Source: Myxocyprinus asiaticus
Lineage: Eukaryota; Chordata; Actinopteri; Cypriniformes; Catostomidae
Reading direction: 5' to 3'
DNA: 64,000 nt
Assembly (NCBI RefSeq): GCF_019703515.2
Contig: NC_059372.1
Location: forward strand, 14,340,492 to 14,404,491
Shown here: one piece after another, positions 61,440 to 64,000 of the stretch
How the letters are laid out: each line of letters begins with the position of its first letter
Position numbering within the stretch: position 1 is the stretch's first letter
Position numbers and translations under genes: made by a program
Notes under the pieces: generated by a model
What the model saw: the letters and a program-made list of their open reading frames with translations, nothing else
Database searches by the model: none
What the model was told of the DNA's origin: nothing

Positions 61440-62170
61440 AAGAGTTCTCATAAAACAATCCTCCACGTGCAGCAATGACAACTTTGCAGATCCTTGACAT
61501 TCTAGCTGTCAGTTTTTCCAGATACTCAGATGACATTTCACCCCACACTTCCTGTAGCACTTGTCATAGATGTGGCTGTCTTGTCTCATGCACCTTACAG
61601 TTTAGCTGATCCCACAAAAGCTCAATGGGGTTAAGATCCATAACACTCTTTTCCAATTATCTGTTGTCCAATGTCTGTGTTTCTTTGCCCACTCTAACCT
61701 TTTATTTTTGTTTTCCTGTTTCAAAAGTGGCTTTTTCTTTGCAATTCTTCCCATAGGGCCTGCACCATTGAGTCTTCTCTTTACTGTTGTACATGAAACT
61801 GGTGTTGAGTGGGTAGAATTCAATGAAGCTGTCAGCTGAGGACATGTGAGGCGTCTATTTCTCAAACTAGAGGCTCTGATGTACTTATCCTCTTGTTTAG
61901 TTGTACATCTGGGCCTTCCACATCTCTTTCTGTCCTTGTTAGAGCCAGTTGTCCTTTGTCTTTGAAGACTCTAGTGTACACCTTTGTGTGAAATCTTCAG
62001 TTTTTTGGCAATTTCAAGCATCATATAGCCTCAAAACAATGACTGACTGACGAGTTTATAGAGAAAGCTGTTTCTTTTTTCCATTTTTGACCTAATGTTG
62101 ACCTTAAGACATGCCAGTCTATTGCATACTGTGGCAACTCAAAAACAAACACAAAGACAATGTTAAGCTT
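61440..62170 (-). pseudogene. Tc1/mariner transposase relic
   Basis: Minus-strand text encodes, with frame breaks, an N-terminal stretch near 62090-61870, then an open frame 61602-61865 (RNRRLTCPQLTASLNSTHST, VKRRLNGAGPMGRIAKKKPLL, RLEWAKKHRHWTTDNWKRVLW). It jumps directly to the C-terminal end (61444-61560: LTARMSRICKVVIAARGGLF-like). The central DDE catalytic region is deleted. Sequence to about 62310 ('ggagtgatggctgctggaa') continues the element's 5' UTR. Confidence 0.85.
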
Positions 62171-62465
62171 CATTTAACGAACCAAACAGCTTTCAACTGT
62201 GTTTGATATAATGGCAAGTGACTTTCTAGTACCAAATTAGCAATTTAGCATGATAACTCAAGGATAAGGTGTTGGAGTGATGGCTGCTGGAAATGGGGCC
62301 TGTCTAGATTTGATCAAAAATTACTAAAAATTACAAATAGTGATGGTGCTGTTTTTTTTTTACATCAGTAATGTCCTGTCTATACTTTGTGATCAGTTGA
62401 ATGCCACTTTGGTGAATTAAGGTACCAATTTCCTTCTGAAACAGCAAAATCTGTACATTATTCCA

Positions 62466-62468
<3 letters not shown>

Positions 62469-62549
<81 letters not shown>

Positions 62550-62550
62550 T
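62469..62550. repeat. (TA)n(CA)n microsatellite
   Basis: About 36 TA units, then CA units, directly before the next TIR element. Confidence 0.97.
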
Positions 62551-62551
62551 C

Positions 62552-63080
62552 TACCAGGCAAAAGTTTTGAAACACTTGACTGAAATGTTTCTCATGATCT
62601 TAAAAATCTTTTGATCTGAAGGCGTATGCTTAAATGTTTGAAATTAGTTTTGTAGACAAAAATATAATTGTGCCACCATATTAATTTATTTCATTATAAA
62701 ACTAAAATGTAATAAAAACATAAAATAAAAAAAAGTTTTTGAAATTGATGACTTGGACCAAATAAAGAAAAGCAGCCAATAAGTGCCCAACATAGATGGA
62801 AACTCCTTCAATACTGTTTAAAAATCATCCCAGGGTGATACCTCAAGAAGTTGGTTGAGAAAATGTCAAGAGTACATGTCTGCAAATTCTAGGCAAAGGG
62901 TGACTACTTTGAAGATGCTAAAATATAACACAGTTTTGATTTATTTGGATTTTGTTTAGTCACAACATAATTCCCATAGTTCCATTTATATTATTCCATA
63001 GTTTTGATGACTTTACTATTATTCAAAAATGTGAAGAAAAATTATAATAAAGAATGAGTGTTTCAAAACTTTTGACCGGT

Positions 63081-63082
<2 letters not shown>
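62552..63082. mobile_element. Small Tc1-like TIR element
   Basis: The ends 'ctaccaggcaaaagttttga' and 'tcaaaacttttgaccggtag' are inverted, about 28 bp long. It is flanked by CA/GT then TA microsatellites (63083-63129 on the right). There is no transposase frame. Its termini resemble those expected of the neighbouring transposase relic. Confidence 0.8.
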
Positions 63083-63136
<54 letters not shown>

Positions 63137-63598
63137 TGTCATATAATTTTTTATTATATTATTTATATATTATATCATATAATTTTATAATTATTATAAA
63201 AAATATTATTCAGAAAATTTAAATGCATTACATTATTGTGACAGATGAGTAAAGCATTGATAAGATAATCCAGTAAGTTTTTTATTTCCATATTATTGCA
63301 CATAAGCCAATCGTAGGCATAGAGTTCACAGCAATCCATTTTGTAATTCAATTCATCAATCAGTCAGAGATTTATTACAAGGGCTTTTCTAAGGATGCTT
63401 CAGTGTACACCTGCGTCAGATGGATGCTTTTGGAGCATCTCACTTTGGTTGAATCGCATCATAAACATAAAATTTTTAGGTCACTGTGTCAAGTTAAACA
63501 TAGTTTGAAACCTAGAAAAACACATTATTATTGCATTATTTTGTATGTAATTAATTACAATGAATTAACACGTTAAATTGACAGCCCCTAATATTTAC

Positions 63599-63627
63599 AT
63601 AAATATGTAAAACAACAATATATATAA

Positions 63628-63670
<43 letters not shown>

Positions 63671-64000
63671 ACACACACACACACACACTCTCTCTACCCC
63701 TTTAACAGCTGTGAGCCCATGAAATGTATCTTTTGAAAGTTGACCGCTGATATTGATATCCAGATGATACCAATATTGATCTTTTGTTAGCATTTTTTTT
63801 TATATTGGGAAAGCAAATCATATTAACCATGTTAATTCTTGATTCTGATTGGTTGGCACATGTTCCCAAGATGGTGTTTAAGTTTCTGTAACAATATTGC
63901 TGTGAAGTAGTTCCTGGTTTGTTGACCACAGTACAGCATGTCACTTCACTAAATTCTTTCCAATTTTACACTTTTGAGCTAGTAAAAGAGGCTTGGGCTT
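63599..64000. other. Intron 3 to window end
   Basis: A (TC)n(AC)n microsatellite occupies 63630-63697. The rest is unique, and the intron continues past the edge. Confidence 0.6.

Larger units (their letters stand above)
61132..63590. mobile_element. hAT-like element, 2.46 kb, hosting nested Tc1 elements
   Basis: It starts TAGGGCTTTCAATCGATTC and ends 'cgttaaattgacagccccta'. The flanks ATTTTTAC (61124-61131) and ATATTTAC (63591-63598) match at 7 of 8. The Asn/Leu-poor AT-rich interior shows the 'attaatta' termini typical of one common fish hAT family. The middle is occupied by Tc1 material (61440-62170 and 62552-63082). Confidence 0.8.

Noticed and set aside
22950..64000. Possible further plexin exons (PSI or IPT domains)
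   Set aside because: I looked for the expected following peptide and PSI cysteine pattern by eye and found none with splice sites.

Overview
The window is vertebrate DNA. It is AT-rich and intron-dominated, and carries many short palindromic elements flanked by TTAA, Tc1/mariner and hAT relics, an L2-type LINE and long (TA)n arrays. This repeat mixture points to a cypriniform teleost (carp, sucker or loach lineage). That assignment rests on repeat style and on the plexin protein, not on a species marker.

Only one cellular gene is supported: a plexin-A gene on the + strand, best matching plexin-A2 (plxna2). A 5' part of it is present. The large first coding exon (about 12045-13373, ATG at 12171) encodes the signal peptide and most of the Sema domain. 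The second coding exon (22767-22949) continues the Sema domain in phase 0. Upstream sequence 1-12044 is 5' intron or 5' flank, 13374-22766 is a 9.4-kb intron, and 22950-64000 is intron that runs out of the window without a recognisable next exon. The gene product would be a semaphorin receptor at the neuronal surface, but the PSI/IPT repeats, membrane segment and cytoplasmic GAP domain all lie beyond the right edge.

The rest is a layered transposon landscape. (a) Tc1/mariner: two deletion derivatives with a helix-turn-helix remnant (1336-1889, 22015-22520), an end fragment (50930-51227), a small TIR element (51236-51747), a transposase relic (61440-62170), and two long fold-back elements built from inverted half-transposases (17524-19086, 27300-28021). 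(b) hAT-like elements, four with matching 8-bp target duplications (14900-16253, 36779-37618, 41569-43783, 61132-63590). (c) TTAA-type palindromic MITEs in at least two families, including a 720-bp hairpin at 38198-38917. (d) Retroelements: an L2-like LINE 3' end (6830-8016), the 5' LTR and leader of a minus-strand LTR retrotransposon (9240-10127), a 2.0-kb solo-LTR-like insertion with a 4-bp duplication (46233-48246) and a tRNA-type SINE (45305-45510). (e) Tandem repeats: (TA)n arrays, an ~80-bp minisatellite (41799-42404) and a CCATGG-rich array (49058-49650).

Several elements are nested, so their relative insertion order can be read. No bacterial-type system, CRISPR array or confident RNA gene is present. 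Long stretches are ordinary intron in which I see nothing interpretable.
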